Source of the DNA: Acholeplasmataceae bacterium
GTDB taxonomy: Bacteria > Bacillota_I > Bacilli_A > Acholeplasmatales > Acholeplasmataceae
Reading direction: 5' to 3'
Length of the DNA stretch: 64,000 nucleotides
Assembly: GCA_030603805.1 (NCBI GenBank)
Contig: JAUVXD010000002.1
Location: forward strand, 124,001-188,000
Within the stretch, counting starts at the first letter, position 1; each line of letters starts with the position of its first letter. The translations under genes were made by a program, and so were the position numbers. Of the stretch, positions 1-7,868 are shown piece by piece. A model generated the notes under the pieces. That model was not told where the DNA came from and did no database searches. It saw only the letters and a program-made list of their open reading frames with translations.

Positions 1-660
1 CATCAGCCATTCTTCAATGGTTGCAGATAAACCTCTTTTAAGTAAAATAGGCTTTGTTGATTTCCCAAGTGCTTTAAGAAGGTGGAAGTTTTGCATATTT
101 CTAGCACCGACTTGAATGACATCGACATATTGTTCAAAAAGAGGTAGTAAATCAGCTGAAGGAATTTCTGTGACAATGGCTAACCCCAGTTCATCTCCGA
201 TTTTTCTTAACAATTTCAAACCTTCAAGTTCTAAACCTTGAAACGCATAAGGTGAAGTTCTTGGCTTATACGCACCACCTCTAAGCATGTGCGCACCTGC
301 TTTTTTGATTCCTTTGGCTATCACTCTTAATTGATCTTCTGATTCAACAGAACAAGGTCCTGCCATCATCACAAATTGATCTCCACCAATTTCAATATCT
401 TCTCTTATTTTGACAATCGTATCTTTTTTCTTAAAGCTACGACTTGCTTTCTTAAAGGGTGTTGAAACACGGATAACTTCCTTGACACCTTCGAAAGCGT
501 AAAGATCACTAGGATCAATGGCTGAGATATCTCCAATAATGCCGAAAACAACCACATCATCACTTGATGCGTCTTTAATTTCTAAGTTTTTACTTCGAAT
601 AAATTCAACGAGTCTTTCATATTCTTTTTTCGTTGCTTCTTTTTTCATTTGAACAATCAT
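1..660 (-). CDS. aroF: 3-deoxy-7-phosphoheptulonate (DAHP) synthase, type I beta; C-terminal part outside window
   Basis: This enzyme condenses phosphoenolpyruvate with erythrose 4-phosphate, the first step of aromatic amino acid synthesis. The visible 220 residues begin MIVQMKKEA. They hold an N-terminal ferredoxin-like regulatory domain (about residues 1-90), then the start of the TIM barrel with MAGPCSVES, the [16 protein letters not shown] substrate loop, and [21 protein letters not shown]. The N-terminal extension plus the GPCSVE motif is typical of type I beta enzymes of Firmicutes. The start at 660 has AAGGAG about 8 bases upstream. The gene runs off the left edge, so its 3' end and operon partners cannot be seen. 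It is preceded by a Tyr-codon attenuator (separate entries), which suggests control by tyrosine supply. Symbol aroF is used in the Bacillus sense; aroA(G) naming is equally possible. Confidence 0.95.
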   Translation of the reverse strand, partial: MIVQMKKEATKKEYERLVEFIRSKNLEIKDASSDDVVVFGIIGDISAIDPSDLYAFEGVKEVIRVSTPFKKASRSFKKKDTIVKIREDIEIGGDQFVMMAGPCSVESEDQLRVIAKGIKKAGAHMLRGGAYKPRTSPYAFQGLELEGLKLLRKIGDELGLAIVTEIPSADLLPLFEQYVDVIQVGARNMQNFHLLKALGKSTKPILLKRGLSATIEEWLM

Positions 661-679
661 CGTTCTTCTCCTTTGGTTT

Positions 680-713
680 AAAAATAAAAACACCCCTCAA
701 GGAACCTCGAGGG
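680..713 (-). terminator. Attenuator terminator hairpin before the DAHP synthase gene
   Basis: On the minus strand a stem CCCUCGAGG / CCUUGAGGG (694-713) is followed by GUGUUUUUAUUUUU (680-693). It sits between the leader peptide and the DAHP synthase ribosome site. Its 5' arm overlaps segment D, so antiterminator pairing with segment C would prevent it from forming. Confidence 0.85.
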
Positions 714-783
714 ATGAATGAGTTTCATGTGCCTGCTGTTCCTTTTTTATCGCATAAAAAGGAATGCCTAGCAATCCTTTTGT

Positions 784-828
784 TTAATGATATGCGTAAT
801 AATAAACAACAGTTTTATGGGTTAACAT
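784..828 (-). CDS. Tyr-rich leader peptide of the attenuator
   Basis: This is a 14-residue peptide, MLTHKTVVYYYAYH, with three consecutive Tyr codons and a fourth two codons later. A clear ribosome site (AAAGGTGAT) lies just upstream of the ATG, and the stop is TAA. It lies between the promoter and the terminator of the DAHP synthase leader. Four Tyr in fourteen residues, directly before alternative hairpins, is what a control peptide looks like. It is too small to have another obvious role. The logic with the downstream segments is described in the attenuator entry. Confidence 0.82.
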   Translation of the reverse strand: MLTHKTVVYYYAYH

Positions 829-927
829 CGAAATCACCTTTCTTTGCTTGTAGATATAGTATCACATTCACTTAAAATTGACAAGATATAGATTTGAAAA
901 GAAAATAACTTTTTTTGAAAATAGGTA

Positions 928-974
928 TTGTGTTTTGCACAGTACGGTGTTATTATAGTAGTGTGCAACACACA
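928..974 (+). promoter_or_regulatory. padR promoter with two PadR-type operators
   Basis: The promoter has -35 TTGTGT (928-933), a 17-base spacer and -10 TATTAT (951-956). Two similar imperfect dyads flank it: TGTGTTTTGCACA (929-941), over the -35, and TGTGCAACACACA (962-974), just after the -10. Both resemble the TGTG...CACA dyads bound by PadR-family repressors. Autoregulation of the following gene is inferred from position. Confidence 0.65.
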
Positions 975-989
975 GTAAGGAGGTATGAC

Positions 990-1313
990 ATGAATACACA
1001 ATTCAAAAAAGGTATCCTAGAAATGTGCATTCTTTCGCTCATCAAAGATCATGACATGTATGGTTTTGAAGTGATTGAACGATTATCATCAGAAATTGAT
1101 GTGAACGAAAACACGGTATATCCGATTTTAAGAAGACTCACAACACAAGGACTTTTTGAAACCTACGTTGAGCAAACCAACATCGGAGCACCTAGAAAGT
1201 ATTACCGGTTGACTAAAGCAGGCGACAAAAAATTAGAAGCCTATGAACACGAATGGCGAACATTCTTAAAAGGTGTATTTAAAATATTAGGAGGTATGGA
1301 ACATGAAAAATAA
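990..1313 (+). CDS. PadR family transcriptional regulator
   Basis: This is a 107-residue winged-helix protein: KKGILEMCILSLIKDHDMYGFEVIERL (helix-turn-helix), then NTVYPILRRLTTQGLFETY and APRKYYRLTKAG (wing). That is the standard short PadR (subfamily s1) layout. The start at 990 has AAGGAGG at 977-983; a longer upstream reading frame lacks a ribosome site and would run through the operator. The stop overlaps the next gene by 11 bases, so the two are co-translated. PadR paired with a HAAS-domain membrane protein is a frequent Firmicutes arrangement, often responding to membrane stress. The two TGTG...CACA dyads in its promoter suggest self-repression. Confidence 0.92.
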   Translation: MNTQFKKGILEMCILSLIKDHDMYGFEVIERLSSEIDVNENTVYPILRRLTTQGLFETYVEQTNIGAPRKYYRLTKAGDKKLEAYEHEWRTFLKGVFKILGGMEHEK

Positions 1314-2406
1314 ATATTTAGACGCTCTAAGAGCACAACTTGTGGAGTTTAAAGCAGAAAACTCAGATATCGAAGAAATATTAAGTGACTACAGTCAACT
1401 TTATGATGATGCACTAGACACTAAAGGATCTGATGAAGAGGTGTGGAAGTTATTAGGTGATCCTAAAACAGTTGCTTATGACCTAATCGACACATTAAAG
1501 ATTAAAAAACAAAAAGAAAGAAACATAAAGACAAAACTGATTGCTATTACACCTTTCATCTCTTTAATGACTTTCTTTATCTTAGGGTTTTACTTTGATT
1601 TATGGCATCCAGGGTGGTTAGTCTTCTTACTCATCCCAGTGACATCTATCCTACTTTCAACAAGACTTAAACAAGGCATTATCGCACTCTCACCCTTTGT
1701 TGCCGTCATTACATTTATGATTTTAGGATTTGGGTTTAATTTATGGCATCCAGGCTGGATGATCTTCTTCATCATTCCTTTGGTTTCTATCATCTTAAGT
1801 GCAAAAGCAAAAGAAATCCCAGTAGCCATCTCACCTTTTATAGCAGCAGTCATTTTCTTTATCTTAGGTGAAGTTTATGGTTTATGGAATCCAGGTTGGC
1901 TTGTCTTTTTAATGATTCCGATGATTGGGATTCTTTACAGTAAAAACACACTACACAAAATCATTTATGAATTATCTTTTATCTTCGCGATCGGATTTTA
2001 TCTCTACATGGGCTATATTGAAAATAGTTGGACAACTGGCACATTAGGTTTCTTAGTTCCAGTCATAATGGGTGTCATCTTTGGTGATATTCATATCCTA
2101 TGGAATAATGATTGGGCTAGTTTAAGTAAAGTAAAAGCACTCATTATGGTATTTTTTACTTCAGGTATTCTTGTAGCTTTTATCGTGGTTGGTATCATGT
2201 TTAATGGGTGGGCCTATGCATGGCAGTTCTTCCTTGCCATACCTGTCTTAGCCATCATTTTATTCGACAAATTAAGAATGACTGCGATAATGCCATTTAT
2301 TGCTGTTGCCCTCTTTTTCTCCCTTGGTTATTTCTTTAATCTATTCCATATTTCTTGGCTTGCATTCTTACTCATTCCAGTAACTGCCATTATGGAAAAC
2401 GCATAA
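1303..2406 (+). CDS. HAAS-domain (DUF1700-like) membrane protein with six repeated transmembrane hairpins
   Basis: This is a 367-residue membrane protein of unknown function. Residues 1-70 form a helical HAAS/DUF1700-type domain (MKNKYLDALRAQL, then DEEVWKLLGDPKTVAYDLID). The rest is about six copies of a unit of roughly 43 residues: a hydrophobic stretch ending FFILGF, a short NLWHPGW turn, then a second stretch FLLIPV. Copies 1-3 and 6 are well conserved (LWHPGW, LWHPGW, LWNPGW, LFHISW); copies 4 and 5 have drifted. AGGAGGT precedes the ATG, and the gene overlaps padR by 11 bases. The HAAS domain is a known partner of PadR regulators; a sensing or membrane-stress role is inference. A terminator follows. 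Confidence 0.8.
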   Translation: MKNKYLDALRAQLVEFKAENSDIEEILSDYSQLYDDALDTKGSDEEVWKLLGDPKTVAYDLIDTLKIKKQKERNIKTKLIAITPFISLMTFFILGFYFDLWHPGWLVFLLIPVTSILLSTRLKQGIIALSPFVAVITFMILGFGFNLWHPGWMIFFIIPLVSIILSAKAKEIPVAISPFIAAVIFFILGEVYGLWNPGWLVFLMIPMIGILYSKNTLHKIIYELSFIFAIGFYLYMGYIENSWTTGTLGFLVPVIMGVIFGDIHILWNNDWASLSKVKALIMVFFTSGILVAFIVVGIMFNGWAYAWQFFLAIPVLAIILFDKLRMTAIMPFIAVALFFSLGYFFNLFHISWLAFLLIPVTAIMENA

Positions 2407-2462
2407 ATTATGCCTCATATATTTTTGCTATCATCTTTAAATTAAGATCTAATCTCAAGTAA

Positions 2463-2503
2463 GGCTAAACGAGATAAATCATCGAAGTTTAGTCTTTTTT
2501 TCT
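2463..2503 (+). terminator. Rho-independent terminator after the padR operon
   Basis: The stem GGCTAAAC (2463-2470) / GTTTAGTC (2487-2494) is followed directly by a run of seven T. It ends the padR operon. Confidence 0.75.
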
Positions 2504-2877
2504 ATCCTTTTTTACGATAAAAAAATTATTTTTTCATTGAATGCTTGCGAATATCAACAAATATATGAAAACTTCAATTTTCCATGTGAAAAGTATGGAA
2601 ATGAATACTATAATAATGAATTGCCTGTAATCATCAAGCTTTATTTAGGTTTTTTTGAATTGGGATAGATATAGGTCAGTATTTTACTTTACGATTCTTT
2701 GCCAAATCTTACTTTTCTATAAAATATCAGTGTTGGATTGAATTCATTATATATTCATTAATTTATTCAAATGGATTCTATAAAATAATATCCGATGAAG
2801 GTATTAATGCCTCTATCATCAGAAATCTAATACGTGCTATAATAGAAGAAAAGAAAGTCAGGTAAGTAGGGATTGAC
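2504..2877 (+). promoter_or_regulatory. Intergenic region with extended -10 promoter for the TerY-like operon
   Basis: No gene or clear gene remnant is visible in these 374 bases. Close to the next gene is TGCTATAAT, an extended -10 box (TATAAT at 2838-2843) without a good -35. An imperfect dyad, GATGAAGG...CCTCTATCATC (2794-2820), lies where a regulator could bind at the -35. The operator role is inferred from position only. Confidence 0.5.
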
Positions 2878-3573
2878 ATGAATCAAAATCAGTTTAACAC
2901 TCATGTAAACAAGATTTTTTTTGGTTCAATCATTTGGGGAGCTTTCTATCTTCATCTTTTTTTCAATGCCACCAGATGGAATGAGACATATCTAGGCAGT
3001 CGACTGGGCGTTACTTTTAGTTATGAACTGGTCTATGCCATTCAGATTGTTTTCTTCCTTTTTTTGAACTTTAATTTATTCCATTACACGATTGGAAAAA
3101 AGTATAGTGCTTTTGATGTTGATCGTTTTTTTAGAATTCTCATTTTTATAATCATCATCTTAATTTTAGTTCAAGGGGTTACCCTTTATTTTGATTTACC
3201 TTTTCATTATGGTGTCATTGGATATTTAGTAGGTCGGGGAGAACTTATCCATATCACAGCGGGAACTCAAGTGCATCTCTATATTATGTATCTTGCTGGT
3301 ATCATTTTATCTTCCATTTACTTATCTGGCGTTTTAGTTTTTTTATATCAACTCTATAAAATGAATCAGCAGCTCCCTTTTTATATTTGGTTAAGAATTG
3401 GCATTGTGCTCTTCATTTATGGGTATACCTTAGGCTATTCAGAAGCTGGATTTAGTTTCATCACTTTAGGTTTATGTGCATTATATATTTTAATTGCTTA
3501 TGTGATTTACATCAAAACCAAATACAGCATTAAAGCATTACTTGTTTCATTGATCTTGTTATTTCTGCTTTAA
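2878..3573 (+). CDS. Multi-pass membrane protein, first gene of the TerY-like operon
   Basis: I do not recognise this 231-residue protein. It has about six or seven hydrophobic segments, joined by short polar loops, and no soluble domain. It has its own promoter just upstream (extended -10 at 2838-2843) and is followed after 27 bases by the vWA gene, so it is probably co-transcribed with the phosphatase and kinase genes. A membrane sensor or anchor for that set would fit the position, but nothing in the sequence proves it. The start was chosen at the first ATG of the frame; the ribosome site (AGTAGGGA region) is weak. Confidence 0.7.
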   Translation: MNQNQFNTHVNKIFFGSIIWGAFYLHLFFNATRWNETYLGSRLGVTFSYELVYAIQIVFFLFLNFNLFHYTIGKKYSAFDVDRFFRILIFIIIILILVQGVTLYFDLPFHYGVIGYLVGRGELIHITAGTQVHLYIMYLAGIILSSIYLSGVLVFLYQLYKMNQQLPFYIWLRIGIVLFIYGYTLGYSEAGFSFITLGLCALYILIAYVIYIKTKYSIKALLVSLILLFLL

Positions 3574-3600
3574 AAAAATATAGAAAAAGAGGTATGAATC

Positions 3601-4299
3601 ATGAGTACAAACAAAAATGATTTCGAATTTGAAAAGGAAGTCGTGGATGAAGCCTTACTGGATAACCCAGAACCAAGATGTCCTGTTGTTTTACTACTCG
3701 ACACATCGTATTCGATGACTGGAAATCCAATCAATCAACTGAGTGAAGGCGTTTATGCACTTTATGCTGCTTTAAGGGATGATGATTTGGCATCGGTTCG
3801 TGTTGATTTAAGTGTCATTGCTTTCGGACAAAATGTCACAGTTCTTCAAAATTTCGCAACCGTCTCTGAATCACAAGCCCCAGAACTTAAAGTCAATGGC
3901 ATGACCCCTATGGGTGAAGCCATTGTTACCGCACTTAAAAACATTGAAAACCGGAAAAATGAGTATCGCAATGCCGGTATATCTTATTATCGTCCATGGC
4001 TTTTTGTCATCACGGATGGTGAACCCACTGATAATGTCCAAGAAGCAAGCATGATGTTACAACAAGCGATTAGTTCTAAGAAAGTCATTTTCTTTGGTAT
4101 TGGTGTTGAAAATGCGAATATTGAACGCTTAAGACAAATATCTGGGTCACCAGAACGTGTCTTTAAACTCAATGGTTTAAACTTTAAAGAACTCTTCCAA
4201 TGGGTGTCTTCATCTTTATCTTCCGTATCCTCATCACGCGTTGGTGATACACTTAAACTTGAAAAACCAAGCGATGATGTCTTCGAATTTGAGGTTTAG
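3601..4299 (+). CDS. TerY-like von Willebrand factor A domain protein
   Basis: This is a 232-residue single vWA domain. The MIDAS metal site is intact: DTSYS (D34, S36, S38), the Thr of GMTPMGEA (about T102) and the Asp of ITDGEPTD (D139). The length and the motif DTSYSMTG match TerY-type cytoplasmic vWA proteins. It is followed two bases later by a PP2C phosphatase and then by a kinase. That is the vWA-PP2C-kinase triad described for TerY-associated phosphorylation systems. In that family the vWA protein is thought to be a scaffold or substrate of the kinase-phosphatase pair. AAAGAGGT precedes the ATG. Any biological output (stress or phage defence) is not shown by the sequence. Confidence 0.88.
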   Translation: MSTNKNDFEFEKEVVDEALLDNPEPRCPVVLLLDTSYSMTGNPINQLSEGVYALYAALRDDDLASVRVDLSVIAFGQNVTVLQNFATVSESQAPELKVNGMTPMGEAIVTALKNIENRKNEYRNAGISYYRPWLFVITDGEPTDNVQEASMMLQQAISSKKVIFFGIGVENANIERLRQISGSPERVFKLNGLNFKELFQWVSSSLSSVSSSRVGDTLKLEKPSDDVFEFEV

Positions 4300-4301
4300 T
4301 T

Positions 4302-5054
4302 TTGATTAGATTATATGGTGCCTCAGTTGTTGGCACATCTCATCAATTAACAGATACACCCTGTCATGATGCCCATGCTTACCGCATTATAGAAGACGAA
4401 TCGCTTTGTATTGCTTGTGTGAGTGATGGGATGGGTAGTGCCAGTCATGCAGAAATTGGATCCCAAACGGCATCCCGTTTTATCGTTGACTTTTTAGCAA
4501 GAACTTTAGATAGTTCGATGTCTGATGATGAAATTATTAGAACCATTCAAGAAGGCTATGTTGAAGTCAATGATATCCTTCATATGGAAGCAAATGAACG
4601 CGGATTATCCATTAAAGATTTAAATGCCACGTTACTTGTTTTTGTCTCAATCCAAGATCGTCAATTTTATGGTCAGGTTGGAGATTGCGCAGCGATTGGC
4701 AAAATTGGGGATTCCTACGAAGTTATTGCAAGGCAACAAAGAGGCGAGTTTGCAAACGCAACGTTTTCGATATGTAACCTAGAATCGATAGAACATGGTA
4801 TTTACGAAAAGTGTGAGAAATTCTATCCAAGAGTTGCACTGATGAGTGATGGGATTGAAAGCATTTCGATTTCTGCAAAAGATAAAACGGTCTCTGCACT
4901 CTTTTATGATCCCTTTTTTAAAGTTTTTGATCACGAAAACTATGATCAAACTGAAATTCAAAAATCTTTGGAACGTTTTTTATCCTCTGAGCGTATTGGT
5001 AAGAAAACAGATGATGATAAGACACTTCTTTTCATCCAAGTGAGAGGTACATGA
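4302..5054 (+). CDS. PP2C-family serine/threonine phosphatase
   Basis: This is a 250-residue PP2C-like protein. It has the metal-binding motifs VSDGMGSASHAEIGS (about residues 41-55), QVGDCAAIG (mid protein) and MSDGIES (about residue 183). The start is a TTG at 4302, placed by the GAGG of the preceding gene's end. The stop TGA overlaps the ATG of the kinase gene (ATGA), which indicates translational coupling and also shows that TGA is a stop here. It would reverse the action of the adjoining kinase, probably on the vWA protein or on other substrates. It lacks membrane segments. Confidence 0.9.
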   Translation: MIRLYGASVVGTSHQLTDTPCHDAHAYRIIEDESLCIACVSDGMGSASHAEIGSQTASRFIVDFLARTLDSSMSDDEIIRTIQEGYVEVNDILHMEANERGLSIKDLNATLLVFVSIQDRQFYGQVGDCAAIGKIGDSYEVIARQQRGEFANATFSICNLESIEHGIYEKCEKFYPRVALMSDGIESISISAKDKTVSALFYDPFFKVFDHENYDQTEIQKSLERFLSSERIGKKTDDDKTLLFIQVRGT

Positions 5055-7660
5055 GAAAATACTATCTTGAAGATGGATCTAAAATATTAGTTGATGATTC
5101 AAAACCTATTGGTAGCGGTGGCGAAGGTAGTGTTTTTAAACTTGCAAAGAATCCAAATATTTTAGTCAAGGTTTATAATGACCGTGCACTGATGCGTATG
5201 CCTGATATTGAACCCAAAATTAAGGCAATGGTCAGTAAAAAACCTGCACTTCTTGAATATAACGGTTTAACCATCATTGCTTGGCCAAGTTATGTCATCT
5301 ATGATGAGCAAAAGAAATTTGTTGGTTATTTAATGAGACGTGTTCAGGCTAAAAATCAACTTTCTCACGTCATCACTCCAGGACTTCAAGCAAAAAAATT
5401 CCCAAATATTACGTGGTATGACAGATTAGTCATCGCGATTAATTTAGCGAAAGTGATGAGTTTTTTACATAAAAATGATACCGTCATCGGAGATATCAAT
5501 ACTTCTGACTTTTTCGTATATCCTGCATTTGAAATTGGTGTCGTAGATACCGATTCTTTTCAAGTTTCTTCTGAACAAAGACTTTTCCATTGTAAGGTCT
5601 TTACGCCAGACTATACGCCACCCGAAGTGATTGAAGCTAAAAAGAGAACTACCCAAGAAGTGAAAAGAATACCTAATCATGATAACTATGGGCTTGCGAT
5701 TTTAATCTTTCAAATTCTGATGATGGGGGTTCATCCTTTTTCAGCAAGAATCAAAGGGATTCTTGGATTTGATGGAAATGCGATTAACTATAATATGGAA
5801 AATGAAATATTTCCTTATTTTACCAAAAATAGCAATATCATCCCTCCCAAAAATGCGATGCCCTTCTCTTTTTTTCCTAAACACCTTCAAGATTTATTTA
5901 TTAGAGCTTTTGAAAAAAATACAAATGTCATTAATCGTCCAACGGCAGATGAATGGGTGAATGGATTAAGAAAAGTCAAAGATAACATTAAAAAATGTAA
6001 ACGTCATAAAGCCCATTATTATCCAAATCATTTCCAAAAATGCCCGATTTGTGCCAAAGAACAAACGAAAGACTATGACTATTTATTAGAACACTTTAAA
6101 ACGATTTCTAAAAAATATGTCAAATATGAAACTAGTGATAAACCCATCATCGTTGATGAAAATCATAGTTATGATGAAACCTTGGTTTCTAAGAGTTATA
6201 CTTTAAAAAACAGTAAAAAACTTGCCATCTTCTTCCATCCCAAGATGATTGAAAAATATCATTTGGATCAAAGAATCGAAGTTCATGTCGCACTTAAGAG
6301 TTATCAAAAGATGAAACAATACTTCTTGCCTCCAGAAGATATTATCTATGATTCAGGAAAAACAAGAGTTATTGGTTATGTTTCACCTGCAAGAGAACCT
6401 TTATATAAGCTCCAAAATTTCTTTAAGAATAACCGCTTAGGCAAACTTAAAATTACAGAGAAAACAAAATGGATTGTTGCAAGAAATATCGCATCCATGT
6501 TTTCAGTTTTAGAAAAATATGAGACGCATATTGAAATCAATCAGATTTTTGTAGATAAAAATTTAAATGTCTTTGTTCCTGATGTTGTTCTGATGGGGAC
6601 TCCTGATCAAAAGTTTAAGTCCATGAGTTTTCAAAAGGAAGAGTATTTACCTCAAGAATATTATTTGATGCTCAAGTATCAAGCTTATCAAAGAGAAATT
6701 CAAGCACAAATCGATCTTGAAAAGGAAAAAGAAAGAAAACGACTTGAAGCCATTAGACAAAAAGATTTAGATTTAATCAAATCACCTTTCGAAAAAGAAA
6801 AAGAGAAAAAACAGAAAGCCTTAGAAGAAAAAGAAGCGAAAGTGATTGAGCTTAAACCTGAAAAAGAAGTTATTGACTTTGAATTTGAGAAGTCTCATGA
6901 CGCTTTGATAGAAAAAGAACCCGAGGAAGAGAAAGTCGAAGTTCCTTTAAAATTTGAGAGTTTTGATATCAACAGCAAACAATCCATAAGATTTACACTT
7001 GCAGTGATAATCTTCATGATTCTAAATGATGAGCATCCTTTTAGGGGGACTTATAAGCTTGCCCATAAGAATATCTCATTTTTTGTTGAGAATAATTATT
7101 TTATCCATAAGGGATTTGTGCCTGGTGCTGAAATTATAGAACGCTCAAAACTGATTGAAACATTCCCTAATTATTATCAAAAGACATTAAAAAATGCCTT
7201 ATATTTAAAAGATCCTTTAAAGATTCATCGACCTTCGCCTTCAGAGTGGCATGGTGTTTTATCTAAAATGATTTTTGAATCTAAGAAATGTGATACCAAT
7301 GAATACCATTTTTATCACCAAAGCATGACCAAGTGTCCACATTGCTATACGAAAGAACCCAAAGATCATGAACAGGTGAGACGTTTTGTCCGAGAAAACA
7401 AACGTGGTATCATTCATCACATGATTTTCGCAAACAAGATTCTAAACTATTCAACTTTAGCGGGGATATTACTTGGCGTCCTTTATGTAGTTAACCGATA
7501 TAGTTTTTCAAACTTAGATCAAATGCTTTCTGACATTAATTTCTTAGATAAGATTGAAACGCTTAAAAATTTTATCCGCTATGATGACATCATCGGTTTC
7601 TTCAGAAATCTTTTTAATGGGTTGAAAAACCTATATGATTCTATCTTTGGAGGTGCTTAA
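5051..7660 (+). CDS. Large tandem serine/threonine kinase-like protein with zinc ribbons, coiled coil and C-terminal membrane segment
   Basis: This is an 869-residue protein. The first kinase domain (about 1-310) has the glycine loop GSGGEGS (21-27), a Lys at 40 (LVKVY), the catalytic loop GDINTSD with D148, and the metal site DTDS with D166. The Asn normally five residues after the catalytic Asp is Asp153 here. A zinc-ribbon-like CKRH...CPIC follows near residues 316-336. A second, degenerate kinase-like region starts near 370. It is interrupted by a charged coiled coil (about 555-640), resumes with NDEHPFRGTY, and ends in a second CxxC-type ribbon (KCDTNEYHF...CPHC). One membrane segment lies near 800. 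In TerY-type triads the kinase usually has one kinase domain plus a ribbon, so this looks like an internal duplication. The second copy lacks recognisable catalytic residues. Confidence 0.82.
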   Translation: MRKYYLEDGSKILVDDSKPIGSGGEGSVFKLAKNPNILVKVYNDRALMRMPDIEPKIKAMVSKKPALLEYNGLTIIAWPSYVIYDEQKKFVGYLMRRVQAKNQLSHVITPGLQAKKFPNITWYDRLVIAINLAKVMSFLHKNDTVIGDINTSDFFVYPAFEIGVVDTDSFQVSSEQRLFHCKVFTPDYTPPEVIEAKKRTTQEVKRIPNHDNYGLAILIFQILMMGVHPFSARIKGILGFDGNAINYNMENEIFPYFTKNSNIIPPKNAMPFSFFPKHLQDLFIRAFEKNTNVINRPTADEWVNGLRKVKDNIKKCKRHKAHYYPNHFQKCPICAKEQTKDYDYLLEHFKTISKKYVKYETSDKPIIVDENHSYDETLVSKSYTLKNSKKLAIFFHPKMIEKYHLDQRIEVHVALKSYQKMKQYFLPPEDIIYDSGKTRVIGYVSPAREPLYKLQNFFKNNRLGKLKITEKTKWIVARNIASMFSVLEKYETHIEINQIFVDKNLNVFVPDVVLMGTPDQKFKSMSFQKEEYLPQEYYLMLKYQAYQREIQAQIDLEKEKERKRLEAIRQKDLDLIKSPFEKEKEKKQKALEEKEAKVIELKPEKEVIDFEFEKSHDALIEKEPEEEKVEVPLKFESFDINSKQSIRFTLAVIIFMILNDEHPFRGTYKLAHKNISFFVENNYFIHKGFVPGAEIIERSKLIETFPNYYQKTLKNALYLKDPLKIHRPSPSEWHGVLSKMIFESKKCDTNEYHFYHQSMTKCPHCYTKEPKDHEQVRRFVRENKRGIIHHMIFANKILNYSTLAGILLGVLYVVNRYSFSNLDQMLSDINFLDKIETLKNFIRYDDIIGFFRNLFNGLKNLYDSIFGGA

Positions 7661-7661
7661 G

Positions 7662-7868
7662 ATGGTCTTACAAGTATTTGCATATATCTTCATCGGACTT
7701 GCCATCTTTTGGGTCATCCTCAATCTTTTTTGGTTGATCATTTTAGGCATTAAAAAATACACCAACATCAAGCTTCCTCAAGAAATTGAATTTCATGTGA
7801 AAAAGACGATTAAAATAAATTTCATCTACTTGGTTGTCTTTGCCGTATTGGGGTATTTGTTCATATGA
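7662..7868 (+). CDS. Small membrane protein of the TerY-like operon
   Basis: This 68-residue protein has two hydrophobic helices (FAYIFIGLAIFWVILNLFWLII and the C-terminal NFIYLVVFAVLGYLFI) joined by a charged loop of about 20 residues. I do not recognise the family. The start at 7662 is preceded by TTTGGAGGTG. It follows the kinase stop by one base and overlaps the next gene by 4 bases, so it is part of the operon. A partner for the membrane-anchored kinase is possible but unproven. Confidence 0.65.
   Translation: MVLQVFAYIFIGLAIFWVILNLFWLIILGIKKYTNIKLPQEIEFHVKKTIKINFIYLVVFAVLGYLFI

Larger units (their letters stand above)
661..884 (-). promoter_or_regulatory. Promoter and ribosome-mediated transcription attenuator of the DAHP synthase gene
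   Basis: On the minus strand there is a promoter with -35 TTGTCA (879-884), a 17-base spacer and -10 TACTAT (856-861). The leader RNA then holds a 14-residue peptide gene with four Tyr codons and four segments that can pair in alternative ways. These are A (775-781, AAAAGGA), B (754-764, UUCCUUUUUAU), C (738-750, AUAAAAAAGGAAC) and D (about 699-706, GGUUCCUU), where D is also part of the terminator stem. A:B, B:C and C:D are each complementary, and C:D excludes the terminator. Inference: a ribosome stalled at the early Tyr codons leaves A free, so A:B and C:D form and transcription continues. A ribosome reaching the stop codon covers A, so B:C forms and the terminator folds. Confidence 0.8.
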
